64,000 nt of DNA from DATAVK01 sp036267755 (lineage in GTDB: Bacteria; Actinomycetota; Actinomycetes; JAFAQI01), in the NCBI GenBank assembly GCA_036267755.1, contig DATAVK010000062.1:18156-82155 (forward strand), in the 5' to 3' direction. The position numbers and the translations under genes are program-made. The notes under the pieces were generated by a model that ran no database searches, was not told the origin of the DNA, and worked only from the letters and a program-made list of their open reading frames with translations. Below, piece after piece: positions 8,291 through 16,536 of this stretch (position 1 is the first letter of the stretch; each line of letters starts with the position of its first letter).

Positions 8291-8761
8291 GTGGTCGACG
8301 TTCCCGCAACCCCACTGCGGCTCGACGGTGACGGGTGGGTCCGTTGCTCCCTCGGCCACAAGCACTGGGGCGTCCACGGGGCCGCTGGGCTGCTGGTCCG
8401 CGCGCCGGACGACGAAGGCGTCGACCGGGTGCTGCTACAGCGGCGCGCCTGGTGGACCCACCACGGTGACAGCTGGGGCGTGCCCGGCGGCGCCCGGATG
8501 TCCACCGAGACGCCGGAGCAGGCCGCCTGGCGCGAGATCGGCGAAGAAGTCGACATCGATCTGTCGGACGTGACGATCGACGGGCTCCACACCGACGACC
8601 ACGGCGGATGGACCTACTGGACGGTGCTGGCCAGGGCGCCGCACATCGTCCCCGCCGACGGGCACAGCCGGGAGACCGCCGAGGTCAGGTGGGTACGCCA
8701 GGACGACGTACGACGGCTCCCACTGCATCCGGGCTTTGCGGCTACCTGGCCGCGACTGTGA
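8291..8761 (+). CDS. Nudix hydrolase
   Basis: 156-residue Nudix-fold pyrophosphohydrolase, acting on a nucleoside diphosphate-linked substrate that cannot be named. The Nudix box runs from about Gly67 to Ile89: GARMSTETPEQAAWREIGEE keeps the G-x5-E-x7-REUxEE core with Asp where the box usually has its last Gly. The preceding segment VLLQRRAWWTHHGDSWGVPGG is typical. The start is taken as GTG 8291, although GAAGGG abuts it directly, so translation may be leaderless. Its last 20 bases overlap the convergent aminotransferase gene. Confidence 0.9.
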   Translation: MVDVPATPLRLDGDGWVRCSLGHKHWGVHGAAGLLVRAPDDEGVDRVLLQRRAWWTHHGDSWGVPGGARMSTETPEQAAWREIGEEVDIDLSDVTIDGLHTDDHGGWTYWTVLARAPHIVPADGHSRETAEVRWVRQDDVRRLPLHPGFAATWPRL

Positions 8762-9881
8762 GCACCCCCGGCAGCACCGACGCCAGCCGCTCGTAATCGG
8801 CCGGGGTGTTGTAAAGCTGCCCGCACACCCGTAGCCAGGCGTGCCCGTGCAGCGACAGCACCGCGACCTCGAACCCATGCTCGTCGTGCAGCCGCTCGCG
8901 AAGCGCGCGCCCTTCGGCCAGGTCAAGCTCCACCGGAAGCGCCACGATCCGCATCGCCGCGGTCATCCCGGGCGGCTTTGGCGATCTGGTGCCAAGCGCC
9001 GCAGCCAGCAGATCCGCGCCGGTGTCGACCAGCTCACGCTGCCGGGTCCGGGCGGTCTCCCAGCCGATCTGCTCCCAGTAGTCGAGGGCCGCGGGAACGC
9101 TCAGCAGGGGCACCGGATCCTTGGTTCCGGTCCAGTCGAACGCCGGCTGGAAGCCCGCGGTGTAGTCGTGCGAGGCAACTAACGGCCGGATGAGCGGCTG
9201 CCAACTCGGCGCGACGTGAAGCGCCGCGAGCCCACGCTGGCAGCAGACCCACTTGTGCAGGTTCCCCACCCAGAAGTCGGCGCCCGTGGCCTGCAGGTCC
9301 ACGGCCACCTGGCCCGGCATGTGCGCGGCGTCGACGAGCACCGGGATCCCCCGCTCATGGGCGGCGGCCACGATTTCGGCGACCGGGAAGTACATGCCGC
9401 TGGGCGACGCGATGCCGTCGACGACCAGCAGCCGGGTCCGCGGTGTGGCCCGGTCCAGAATCGCCGTCACGACGTCCGCGGTGCTCGCGACCTCCATCGG
9501 CACGTGAGCTGACACCGTCTCGACGCCGTACCGCTGCGTGACAACCGCGAGCTGTGCGCTCACCGCGGGATAGCAGTGATCCGTCGTCAGCACCTCGTCA
9601 CCGGGAGCCATCGAGGCGGTGAGCACGGCGAGCACAGTGGCGGTTCCGGTCGTCGCGTTGTCGACGAACGCGAGGTTCGCCGGGTCGGCCCCGAGCAGGC
9701 CAGCGACCCGGCCGCGTACCTCGTCGATCCGATCGGGCAGCCGTCGTACCAGCAGGTCCGCGGGGTTGCGCTCCACCTCGCGCCGGATCTCGGCCGCCGC
9801 CTCGGCGACGGGAACGGGGAGTACGCCGAAACTGCCGTGGTTGAGGTAGGTGATCTGCGGGTCGAGCTGCCATTCGGTCAC
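8742..9881 (-). CDS. PLP-dependent class V aminotransferase / isopenicillin N epimerase-like
   Basis: 379-residue fold type I PLP enzyme of the class V (cysteine desulfurase/epimerase) superfamily. ITYLNHGSFG at the N-terminus is characteristic of the isopenicillin-N-epimerase-like subgroup. VLVDAAHMPG carries the PLP-pairing Asp184 and NLHKW the Schiff-base Lys210. The reaction is unknown; members include epimerases, desulfinases and selenocysteine lyase-like proteins, and none can be selected from sequence. ATG 9881 starts a solitary minus-strand transcript; the next gene upstream (GroES-like) ends 41 bases away on the same strand. Confidence 0.88.
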   Translation of the reverse strand: MTEWQLDPQITYLNHGSFGVLPVPVAEAAAEIRREVERNPADLLVRRLPDRIDEVRGRVAGLLGADPANLAFVDNATTGTATVLAVLTASMAPGDEVLTTDHCYPAVSAQLAVVTQRYGVETVSAHVPMEVASTADVVTAILDRATPRTRLLVVDGIASPSGMYFPVAEIVAAAHERGIPVLVDAAHMPGQVAVDLQATGADFWVGNLHKWVCCQRGLAALHVAPSWQPLIRPLVASHDYTAGFQPAFDWTGTKDPVPLLSVPAALDYWEQIGWETARTRQRELVDTGADLLAAALGTRSPKPPGMTAAMRIVALPVELDLAEGRALRERLHDEHGFEVAVLSLHGHAWLRVCGQLYNTPADYERLASVLPGVLTVAAR

Positions 9882-9922
9882 CGCTCCACCGTTTCACGGT
9901 GCGCTGCGATCACCGCAGCGAT

Positions 9923-10246
9923 TTACAGGTAGAGCCCGGGAGCGGCGTCTTCCAGCCGTTCGCTCGCTACAGCGTGGATGTCCCGCTCCCGCAGGACGAC
10001 GTGCATGCTGCCGTGCAGCTCGACCTCGGCCCGGTCCTCCGGGTCGAACAGCACCCGGTCGCCAACCTGAAGCGTGCGGACGCTGCCGCCCGTGGCGGTC
10101 ACCTCGGCCCAGGCCAGACGCTTTCCGAGCTGGGCAGTCGCGGGGATGACGATGCCCGCGTTGGACCGCCGCTCGCCGGCCTCGTCGTCGATGGTGACGA
10201 GCACCCGATCGTGCAGCATCTGGATCGGCAGCTTCTCTGCAGGCAC
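9923..10246 (-). CDS. GroES/Cpn10-like protein not linked to groEL
   Basis: 107-residue member of the GroES chaperonin family. LHDRVLVTIDDEAGERRSNAGIVIPATA matches the Cpn10 N-terminal strand and mobile loop region (residues 11-38), and VGDRVLFDPEDRAEVELHGSMHVVLRERDI matches the second barrel half. The mobile loop keeps the hydrophobic IVIP element that contacts GroEL. There is no groEL next to it and the C-terminal extension (AVASERLEDAAPGLYL) is not found in canonical GroES, so this looks like a paralogue, possibly with a separate role. It starts nine bases after the MFS gene ends and may be co-transcribed with it. Confidence 0.82.
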   Translation of the reverse strand: MPAEKLPIQMLHDRVLVTIDDEAGERRSNAGIVIPATAQLGKRLAWAEVTATGGSVRTLQVGDRVLFDPEDRAEVELHGSMHVVLRERDIHAVASERLEDAAPGLYL

Positions 10247-10255
10247 GTCACGACG

Positions 10256-11431
10256 TTACCGGTCCACCGGCTGCCTCGGCCGAGCTGTCTTCGCAGCTGG
10301 GAATGCCGCCGCGACGACAGCAACAGCTCCCGCGAGGGCGAACGTCGGGCGGGCGCCCAAGCCGTCGACGCTGACGCCGCCCAGCGACGATCCGGCCGCC
10401 GTACCGATCAGGAAAGCCGTGCTCAGCCAGCCGAACGCCTCCGTCGTCGACCCCTCGGGCGCGGCCACACTGATCCGGGTGTAGAGCCGGGCGAGGGACG
10501 GTGCGAGCGCCAAGCCGCTGCACCACAGCACCGCGGCGAGCACAATGTTGTCCGGCGAGAGCGCCGACACGGTGAGAAGCACCGCGAAACAGGTGATCGT
10601 GCCGGCCAGGCCGCGGTCGGTGACGGCGCCGGCCGGGGAGCCGAACCACAGGCCACCGACCAGAGATCCGGCGCTCCAGATCACCAGCACGATTCCGGAC
10701 TTCGCCGATGCCTCCCGGCCACCGACGAAGGCGACCGTCGCGATCTCGGTCATCGCGAAGCAGACGGTGAGGCAGCAGCCGGTCGCGACGTACCCGAGGA
10801 CCCCGGTGCCGCGCAGCACCCGATGCCGTGGCGGTCGCACCGTCCGCCCTACCGTCCCGAACGGCGGCGCGGTGACGTAGGCGACGACCCCCAGCAGCCC
10901 GAGTACGCCGGTCGCGACCACGGCGGTGCGCGGCCCGGCGGTGCCGGCGATCAAGGCGACCAGCCCCGGCCCGGCGATGTACACCAGCTCCTGCGCCGTG
11001 GCCTCGAGCCCGAACACCCGCTGCGACAGCGACGGGTCGAGCACCCGCGCCCACATGCTGCGGGTCACCGCGGTGATCGGCGGCGTGGCGATTCCGATAA
11101 CCGCGCAGATCGCCAGCTGCCCGCCGAACCGGCCGTCGGCGTCGACCGCCAACGCCACCAGCGCGGCGGCGTACCACGTCGAGGCGAACGCCAGCACCGG
11201 TCGGGCGCCGCGCCGGTCGACGGCGCGGGCGAGCAGTACGCCCGAGATGCCACCCGTGATGACCGACGCCCCAGTGGCGAGACCGGCCCGTGCATACCCG
11301 TCGCGGGGCGCGAGAAGCAGCAGGATCGCGAGGCTGACCATGCCCTGCGGCAACCGGGCCAACAGCGAGGTGAACAGCAGCCGCGACACGTGTTGGGTGC
11401 GCAGGAGCTCGACGTAGCCGCGCGACCTCAC
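10256..11431 (-). CDS. MFS transporter
   Basis: 391-residue major facilitator with about 12 hydrophobic segments and a duplicated six-helix layout. The loop GVLLARAVDRRGARPVL after helix 2 is the MFS motif A region. Export of a small molecule is likely but the substrate is not predictable. The GTG at 11431 overlaps the stop of the upstream methylase gene (GTGA), so the start is fixed by translational coupling; a longer frame to 11473 would lie within that gene. Confidence 0.85.
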   Translation of the reverse strand: MRSRGYVELLRTQHVSRLLFTSLLARLPQGMVSLAILLLLAPRDGYARAGLATGASVITGGISGVLLARAVDRRGARPVLAFASTWYAAALVALAVDADGRFGGQLAICAVIGIATPPITAVTRSMWARVLDPSLSQRVFGLEATAQELVYIAGPGLVALIAGTAGPRTAVVATGVLGLLGVVAYVTAPPFGTVGRTVRPPRHRVLRGTGVLGYVATGCCLTVCFAMTEIATVAFVGGREASAKSGIVLVIWSAGSLVGGLWFGSPAGAVTDRGLAGTITCFAVLLTVSALSPDNIVLAAVLWCSGLALAPSLARLYTRISVAAPEGSTTEAFGWLSTAFLIGTAAGSSLGGVSVDGLGARPTFALAGAVAVVAAAFPAAKTARPRQPVDR

Positions 11432-12075
11432 CCGCTCGCCTGCCGGTGACCAGTCCCGTGGCGGCGATGCCACTCGAACATTGCAATCCCGCTGGCGACC
11501 CCGGCGTTGATCGACCGGGTCGAGCCGAGCTGCGGAACGTGCAGCACCTGCTTAACCGCCGCCCGCGCGGCCTGGCTCAGGCCGGGGCCCTCCTGCCCGA
11601 AGACCAGCACGCAACGCAGCGGGAGATCGGCATCGAGGATGCTCGCCGACCCGGGTAGCAGGTCGATCCCGACGAGTGGGAGGTCTTCGGCAGCCGCCCA
11701 CAAGGCCAGGTCGTCGATGTCGGGATGATGCCGTACGTCGACGTAGCGGTCGGTGACCATGGCGCCTCGACGATTCCAGCGCCGATTGCCGACGATGTGC
11801 ACCGCCTCAGCGAGGAACGCGTTGGCGTTGCGGACCACCGTGCCGATGTTGAAGTCGTGCTGCCAGTTCTCGATCGCGACGTGGAACGGCCGACGGTGGG
11901 CGGCCAGGTCGGCGACTATCGCCTCGTGGCTCCAGTAGCGGTACCGGTCGACGACGTTGCGCCGGTCGCCCTCGGCCAGCAGAGCCGGGTCCAGCCGCGG
12001 ATCGTCGGGCCAGGGCCGGGGGTGCGGCCCCACGCCCACCTGGTCCACGCCGCCATTGTCCCCCGGCTCAGCCAA
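11428..12075 (-). CDS. SpoU/TrmH family RNA 2'-O-methyltransferase
   Basis: 215-residue SPOUT-fold enzyme that uses SAM to methylate a ribose 2'-OH in tRNA or rRNA. The three SpoU motifs are visible: FNIGTVVRNANAF (motif 1, about 75-87), VLVFGQEGPGLS (motif 2) and PQLGSTRSINAGVASGIAMFEW (motif 3, with the trefoil-knot Ser/Asn). The target nucleotide is unknown. The stop overlaps the MFS start by four bases. The gene diverges from the D,D-carboxypeptidase, leaving 68 bases for two promoters. Confidence 0.92.
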   Translation of the reverse strand: MAEPGDNGGVDQVGVGPHPRPWPDDPRLDPALLAEGDRRNVVDRYRYWSHEAIVADLAAHRRPFHVAIENWQHDFNIGTVVRNANAFLAEAVHIVGNRRWNRRGAMVTDRYVDVRHHPDIDDLALWAAAEDLPLVGIDLLPGSASILDADLPLRCVLVFGQEGPGLSQAARAAVKQVLHVPQLGSTRSINAGVASGIAMFEWHRRHGTGHRQASG

Positions 12076-12143
12076 CTGATTTCACCCGGTTGGACGGCGT
12101 CGGCTGCCGGTTTCTGCCAGGAAGTCCCCCTACAGTGCCTGTG

Positions 12144-13376
12144 ATGCGCACCGTGTCACACCGTCCGGTCCGGGCAGCAGTCGTCATCGGGCTCGCCGCG
12201 ATCGGCGTCTCCGTCGCCGTCGCAGCTCCGGCATCGGCATCACCGAGGTCGCAGCTGCGGCATCAGGTCAGCGCGTCGTTTCGGGGCAGCACAGCCCGCG
12301 ACGTGCACTACAACGTCCAGATCGCCGGCGGTCCGACGCTGACTCGACACTCGAACCTGACGTCCCGTCCCGCCAGCAACGAGAAGCTGATCACGACCGA
12401 GACCCTGCTCGCGCAAATCGGCCCCAGCTTTGAGTACCGCACCACCTTCTACGTGACGGCGCCGGTGTCCGACGGGGTCGAGGACGGTGACCTGATCGTG
12501 GTGGGTGGCGGCGACCCCACGCTGACCAGCAGCGAGCTCGGCCTACTCGGCAAGGACCTGCACCAGGCCGGTCTGCACAAGGTCACCGGGAACCTGGTGA
12601 TCGACGACTCGCGCTACAACCACTGGACCACCGCGCCGGGCTGGAAGCACGGCTTCCTGCCGGACGAGAGCGGTCCGATCGACGCGTTCTCCGTCGACAG
12701 CGACGCCCACGGGCACTCCTCGTCGTACCTCGCGGATCCGACCCTCGCCAATGCGAAGATCTTGCGCAAGGAGCTGCACAGCGCGCACATCGCGATTTCC
12801 GGCAGCGACAAGGCAGGCCGGCTGCCGGCCGACGCGACACTGTTGCGGGTCCACCGATCCGGCGCGCTCAGCCAGATCGTTCGCGAGACGCTCACCGTCT
12901 CGGACAACTACAACGCCGAGATGATGCTTCGGGAGGCCGGCTACCAGGCCTCCGGCGAGGGCACCCGGACCAGCGGGATCGCGGCGATCCGGGCGGAGGC
13001 CAAGCACCTGCACGTCAAGCTGGGACGGATCGAGGACGGCTCCGGCCTGTCCTACCTGGACGCTGAGTCACCTCGCGACATCACGAGATGGCTCCATGCC
13101 ATCCACGGTTCGAATCAGTTCCACGAGATCTACACGTCGGTGCCGACGTCCTGCCGCACCGGGACGCTGGAGTTTCGGCTCTGCGGAGCGCACGTCGCCA
13201 GCCGGGTCCACGCGAAGACCGGCACGCTCGATCACGACGTCGCGCTGTCCGGCTGGACCCACACCCGATCGGGTCGACTCGTGACGTTCTCGTTCCTGCT
13301 GAGCAAGGTCCACTCCACGGCGACCGCGGAGACCCATCTCGACGCCGCGGTCTCGCGGATCGCCCGCTACCGCTGA
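12144..13376 (+). CDS. dacB: D-alanyl-D-alanine carboxypeptidase/endopeptidase, PBP4 (class C) type
   Basis: Exported low-molecular-weight penicillin-binding protein that trims or cleaves peptidoglycan cross-links. The N-terminus has a signal peptide (VRAAVVIGLAAIGVSVAVAAPASA, residues about 8-31). The serine-peptidase triad is complete: SNEK (SxxK) in RPASNEKLITT near 79-82, SDN in VSDNYNAEM, and KTG in HAKTGTLDHDVALSGW near the C-terminus. At 410 residues it is shorter than E. coli PBP4 but usual for actinobacteria. ATG 12144 follows a GTG at 12141 in frame; either could be used. The 3' end overlaps the convergent fumarylacetoacetase by ten bases. Confidence 0.93.
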   Translation: MRTVSHRPVRAAVVIGLAAIGVSVAVAAPASASPRSQLRHQVSASFRGSTARDVHYNVQIAGGPTLTRHSNLTSRPASNEKLITTETLLAQIGPSFEYRTTFYVTAPVSDGVEDGDLIVVGGGDPTLTSSELGLLGKDLHQAGLHKVTGNLVIDDSRYNHWTTAPGWKHGFLPDESGPIDAFSVDSDAHGHSSSYLADPTLANAKILRKELHSAHIAISGSDKAGRLPADATLLRVHRSGALSQIVRETLTVSDNYNAEMMLREAGYQASGEGTRTSGIAAIRAEAKHLHVKLGRIEDGSGLSYLDAESPRDITRWLHAIHGSNQFHEIYTSVPTSCRTGTLEFRLCGAHVASRVHAKTGTLDHDVALSGWTHTRSGRLVTFSFLLSKVHSTATAETHLDAAVSRIARYR

Positions 13377-14488
13377 GTGACGACGCGACCCGACACCGAT
13401 CCGAGGTCGAGCCGCGATCCGTCCGTGGCCGGCGCGGTCGCTGTGATCACCACCTCGTCACCGTCGGCCAGGTAACGCTGATTGCGCCATCGCTCGAGCA
13501 GCGATCCCACCTGGTCGCGGTCCGGCCCACTGACGGTGCCCGAGGCGAAGAGGTCTCCGGTGCGCAGCGTCGCGCCGTTCGCGGTGAGGTGAGCCATCAT
13601 CTGCGCCGGCGAGAAGTGCATCGTCCGGTACGGCGGCCGCGAGACCACCTCCCCATTGATGCTCAGCTCCAGGTCGAGGTCCAGGCCCCAAGGCTCGGTC
13701 TCGACCAAGTACGGCGATAAATCGCTGCCCGCAGCCGGGACCGGCACCCGGGCCGCCGCCAGCGCATCGAGCGGGACCACCCACGGCGAGACCGAGGTCT
13801 GGAACGACTTGCCGAGGAACGGGCCGAGCGGCACCGTCTCCCACATCTGGATGTCGCGCGCCGACCAGTCGTTGAGCAGCAGCAGGCCGAAGACGTGGTC
13901 CTCGAACCCACTCACCGGCACCGGCTTCCCAAGGGTCGAGCCAGTGCCGACGACGTACCCGACCTCAACCTCGACGTCGAGCGCCGCCGTCGGTTGGTAG
14001 GACGGTCGGTCGTCGTCCCCGGGCCCGGCGACGTGGCCGGACGGCCGGACCACCGGCGTGCCGCTCACCACCACGGTGCCGGCGCGACCGTGATAGCCGA
14101 TCGGCTGATGCCGCCAGTTCGGCTGGAGTCCCGGCCTGCCGGGTCGCAGGATCCCGGCGACGTTCACCGCGTGGTTCTCGCTGGTGTAGAAGTCGACGTA
14201 GTCCGCGACGGTGAACGGCAGCAGCAGGTCCAGGTCGTCCAGCCAGGTGAGCGGCGGCTCGTCGGCGATCCAGTCGAGAACCGAGCGCCGGACGTCGCGC
14301 CACGCGTCCGGGCCGGCGGCGAGTAGCGGGTCGAGTGTCGGCGCGCTCAGCTCGGCTGCCAGCGGATGCGACATCTCCGTGGCGACCGGCCCGACGTCGA
14401 GCGCCTGATCCCCGACCCGGACCACGACCCTCGGCGGCCCGTCTCCGCCGCGCCCCACTGCCACGCCGTACGGATAGCACTCGCTCAC
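13367..14488 (-). CDS. fahA: Fumarylacetoacetase
   Basis: Final enzyme of tyrosine/homogentisate breakdown: splits 4-fumarylacetoacetate into fumarate and acetoacetate. 373 residues with the FAH landmarks DYVDFYTSENHAVNVAGILRPG (the Asp and the His base), QPIGYHGRAGTVVVSGTPVVRPSG, LDVEVEVGYVVG (metal-binding acidic residues) and LLLNDWSARDIQMWE. The GTG at 14488 overlaps the stop of homogentisate dioxygenase (GTGA), which fixes the start and makes a two-gene coupled operon. Maleylacetoacetate isomerase and HPPD are not in this window. Confidence 0.95.
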   Translation of the reverse strand: MSECYPYGVAVGRGGDGPPRVVVRVGDQALDVGPVATEMSHPLAAELSAPTLDPLLAAGPDAWRDVRRSVLDWIADEPPLTWLDDLDLLLPFTVADYVDFYTSENHAVNVAGILRPGRPGLQPNWRHQPIGYHGRAGTVVVSGTPVVRPSGHVAGPGDDDRPSYQPTAALDVEVEVGYVVGTGSTLGKPVPVSGFEDHVFGLLLLNDWSARDIQMWETVPLGPFLGKSFQTSVSPWVVPLDALAAARVPVPAAGSDLSPYLVETEPWGLDLDLELSINGEVVSRPPYRTMHFSPAQMMAHLTANGATLRTGDLFASGTVSGPDRDQVGSLLERWRNQRYLADGDEVVITATAPATDGSRLDLGSVSGRVVTQR

Positions 14489-15687
14489 GTCAGGCGCCGA
14501 CCGGCCCACGACCAGGCGTAGCTCTCGTCCTCGCACTCGAGTCCCGCCGCCCCGAGCTCGAGCGGCCGGAACGTGTCCACCATGACGGCGAGCTCGTCGA
14601 AGAACTCCGCACCGAGGCTGCGTTCCACCGCTCCTGGCTGCGGGCCGTGGGCGTAACCGCCGGGATGCAGCGAGATCGACCCCTGCTCGATCCCGGATCC
14701 CTTGCGGGCCTCGTAGTCGCCGCCGCAGTAGAACATCACCTCGTCGCTGTCGACGTTGGAGTGGTAGTAGGGCACGGGGATCGCCAGCGGGTGGTAGTCG
14801 ACCTTGCGCGGCACGAAGTTGCAGATCACGAAGTTGCCGCCTTCGAAGACCTGGTGCGCCGGCGGCGGCTGATGCACCCGCCCGGTGATCGGCTCGTAGT
14901 CGGAAACGTTGAAAACGTAGGGATAAAGGCAGCCGTCCCAGCCGACGACGTCGAACGGGTGCGTCGCGTGGACGTGGATCGTGCCGCCGACACCGTTGCC
15001 ACCCGGGGCGCGGTGCTTCACCCACACCTCGACGTCGTCGCCCTCGACGAGCATCGGCTCGGTCGGCCCGCGCAGGTCCCGCTCGCAGTACGGCGAGTGC
15101 TCGAGCAGCTGCCCGAACTTCGACAGGTAGCGCCGTGGCGGTGTGATGTGGCTGTTGGCCTCGATGGCATAGCTACGCAGCGGCGCGCTGCCGTCGAGGA
15201 CCCAGCGGTGGGTCGTCGCGCGCGGCACGATCACGTAGTCGCCCTGACCGACCGCCAACGACCCGAACACCGTCTCGACCACCGCGTTCCCGGCTTCGAC
15301 GTACACGCACTCGTCGCCGAGTGCGTTCCGGTAGTACGGGGACGTCTCGCCGGCGACCGAGTACGAGATCCGTACGTCGGCATTGCCCAGCACCAGGCGG
15401 CGCCCGTTGACGGGGTCGAGTGCCTTCCACTCGTTGTCGCCGACCAGCGCGTGAAGCCGGAGATGGCGGGGCTTGAGCGGTTGGTTGGGCGTCGTCGTCT
15501 GCCCGGTGAGGTCCCAGGTCCTGGCATCAACGATGGCGGACGGGATCCCGCGGTGGTAGAGCAGCGACGAGTCCGACGAGAACCCCTCTTCGCCCATCAG
15601 CTCCTCGGCGTAGAGCCCACCGTCGGGACGACGGTGCTGGGTGTGTCGCTTCGGCGGGACATCTCCCAGCTGCCGGTAGAACGCCAT
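14485..15687 (-). CDS. hmgA: Homogentisate 1,2-dioxygenase
   Basis: Non-haem iron ring-cleaving dioxygenase converting homogentisate to maleylacetoacetate. 400 residues. The cupin-like core shows HVHATHPFDVVGWDGCLYPYVFN, the iron-site region NFVPRKVDYHPLAIPVPYYHSNVDSDEVMFY, and the late metal-ligand segment GSISLHPGGYAHGPQPGA. The ATG at 15687 is preceded by a strong GAGGAGG site; an open frame extends upstream to 16464 but crosses the divergent gene and is not used. First gene of the hmgA-fahA pair. Confidence 0.96.
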   Translation of the reverse strand: MAFYRQLGDVPPKRHTQHRRPDGGLYAEELMGEEGFSSDSSLLYHRGIPSAIVDARTWDLTGQTTTPNQPLKPRHLRLHALVGDNEWKALDPVNGRRLVLGNADVRISYSVAGETSPYYRNALGDECVYVEAGNAVVETVFGSLAVGQGDYVIVPRATTHRWVLDGSAPLRSYAIEANSHITPPRRYLSKFGQLLEHSPYCERDLRGPTEPMLVEGDDVEVWVKHRAPGGNGVGGTIHVHATHPFDVVGWDGCLYPYVFNVSDYEPITGRVHQPPPAHQVFEGGNFVICNFVPRKVDYHPLAIPVPYYHSNVDSDEVMFYCGGDYEARKGSGIEQGSISLHPGGYAHGPQPGAVERSLGAEFFDELAVMVDTFRPLELGAAGLECEDESYAWSWAGRRLT

Positions 15688-15691
15688 GCGC

Positions 15692-15748
15692 GCCTCCTCG
15701 ACGTCACCGTAACGCCTACCATCGCGACGTCCGCACGATCGAGGAGGC
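15692..15748. promoter_or_regulatory. Divergent control region framed by a perfect 10-base inverted repeat
   Basis: GCCTCCTCGA (15692-15701) and TCGAGGAGGC (15739-15748) are exact reverse complements. Each contains the GAGGAGG ribosome-binding site of one of the two divergent genes, so the symmetry may simply be two matching Shine-Dalgarno contexts. Both promoters must lie in or near the 37 bases between the arms. Confidence 0.45.
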
Positions 15749-15751
15749 ATC

Positions 15752-16504
15752 CTGCCGAGCCGCCGAACCATCCCTGGCCCGCCCACGCTCACCGAGGCCG
15801 ATGTCGCCGCGCTGCGCTCTCGTGTCGCCGCCGGTGAGAAGCCACGCGTCGTCGTGCGAACCCCGTCCGCGTCGGTAGCCGCCGGGACGCGCGGCAACGT
15901 CGTGCGCCTGGGCGACCCGAAGGACAACGAATACGTCGTGGTCCGCCTCGGCCGCGACGAGGTGCCGTTTGCGCCGTCGGAGCTAGCACTGTCAGTCCGG
16001 GGGAAGGCGGCAGCAGTAGCACCGCCCGCCGCCGACCCGCCTGCCTCGGCACCAGCCCCGGCAAGGAAGGCGTCGCCACGAGCGACGACAACCAAGACCT
16101 CGGCTGCCAAGCCCGCAGCCGCACCCGCACCCGCAGCCGCACCCGCAGCCGCGGCGCGGCGTCCGGCTGCCGCGGCGTCCCGCAGCCGCCGCTCGTCCAC
16201 CTCGGCACGTCGCTCGGCTGCTCCGCTCACCGTCACGCTTCGCTTCCGCAGCGATGAGTGGACGGTCGAGGCGCAGCGCGGCGCCCGCCGCCTGTCCAAG
16301 GCGGGGCCGCTACGTCCCGGCGCCGTGTCGGCCTTTGCGGAGCACGTTGACGATGAGGCGATCCGGGACGCGCTCGTCGAGACCGTCGAGTCCTGCCGCG
16401 CCGTGGTGGAGCAACGGGCCGAGGCGCTGCGGGCGCAGCTGCAGGAGGCTGAGGCGACACTCAAGGACTACGAGGCGAAGCCGAGCCGGCGTACCGCTCG
16501 CTGA
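15752..16504 (+). CDS. DUF6319-like protein with a probable CTG start
   Basis: 250-residue actinobacterial protein resembling the DUF6319 family; function unknown. The N-terminal conserved part (about 1-80) reads TLTEADVAALRSRVAAGEKP followed by VVRLGDPKDNEYVVVRLGRDEVPFAPSEL. Residues about 85-155 are a low-complexity Ala/Pro/Arg linker, and the C-terminal 90 residues form a basic helical region with a coiled-coil-like tail (VEQRAEALRAQLQEAEATLKDYEAK). A GTG at 15854 is the first standard start, but the conserved-looking frame continues upstream to a CTG at 15752, four bases after GAGGAGG (15741-15747). No in-frame ATG or GTG occurs there. Confidence 0.7.
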   Translation: MPSRRTIPGPPTLTEADVAALRSRVAAGEKPRVVVRTPSASVAAGTRGNVVRLGDPKDNEYVVVRLGRDEVPFAPSELALSVRGKAAAVAPPAADPPASAPAPARKASPRATTTKTSAAKPAAAPAPAAAPAAAARRPAAAASRSRRSSTSARRSAAPLTVTLRFRSDEWTVEAQRGARRLSKAGPLRPGAVSAFAEHVDDEAIRDALVETVESCRAVVEQRAEALRAQLQEAEATLKDYEAKPSRRTAR

Positions 16505-16536
16505 CGGTTTCCAGCCGGGCGTGCTGAGGTGTAGCC

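Noticed and set aside
15688..16464. 259-codon N-terminal extension of homogentisate dioxygenase
   Set aside because: It is antisense to the DUF6319 gene; a strong GAGGAGG precedes the ATG at 15687 and the protein length is then normal.
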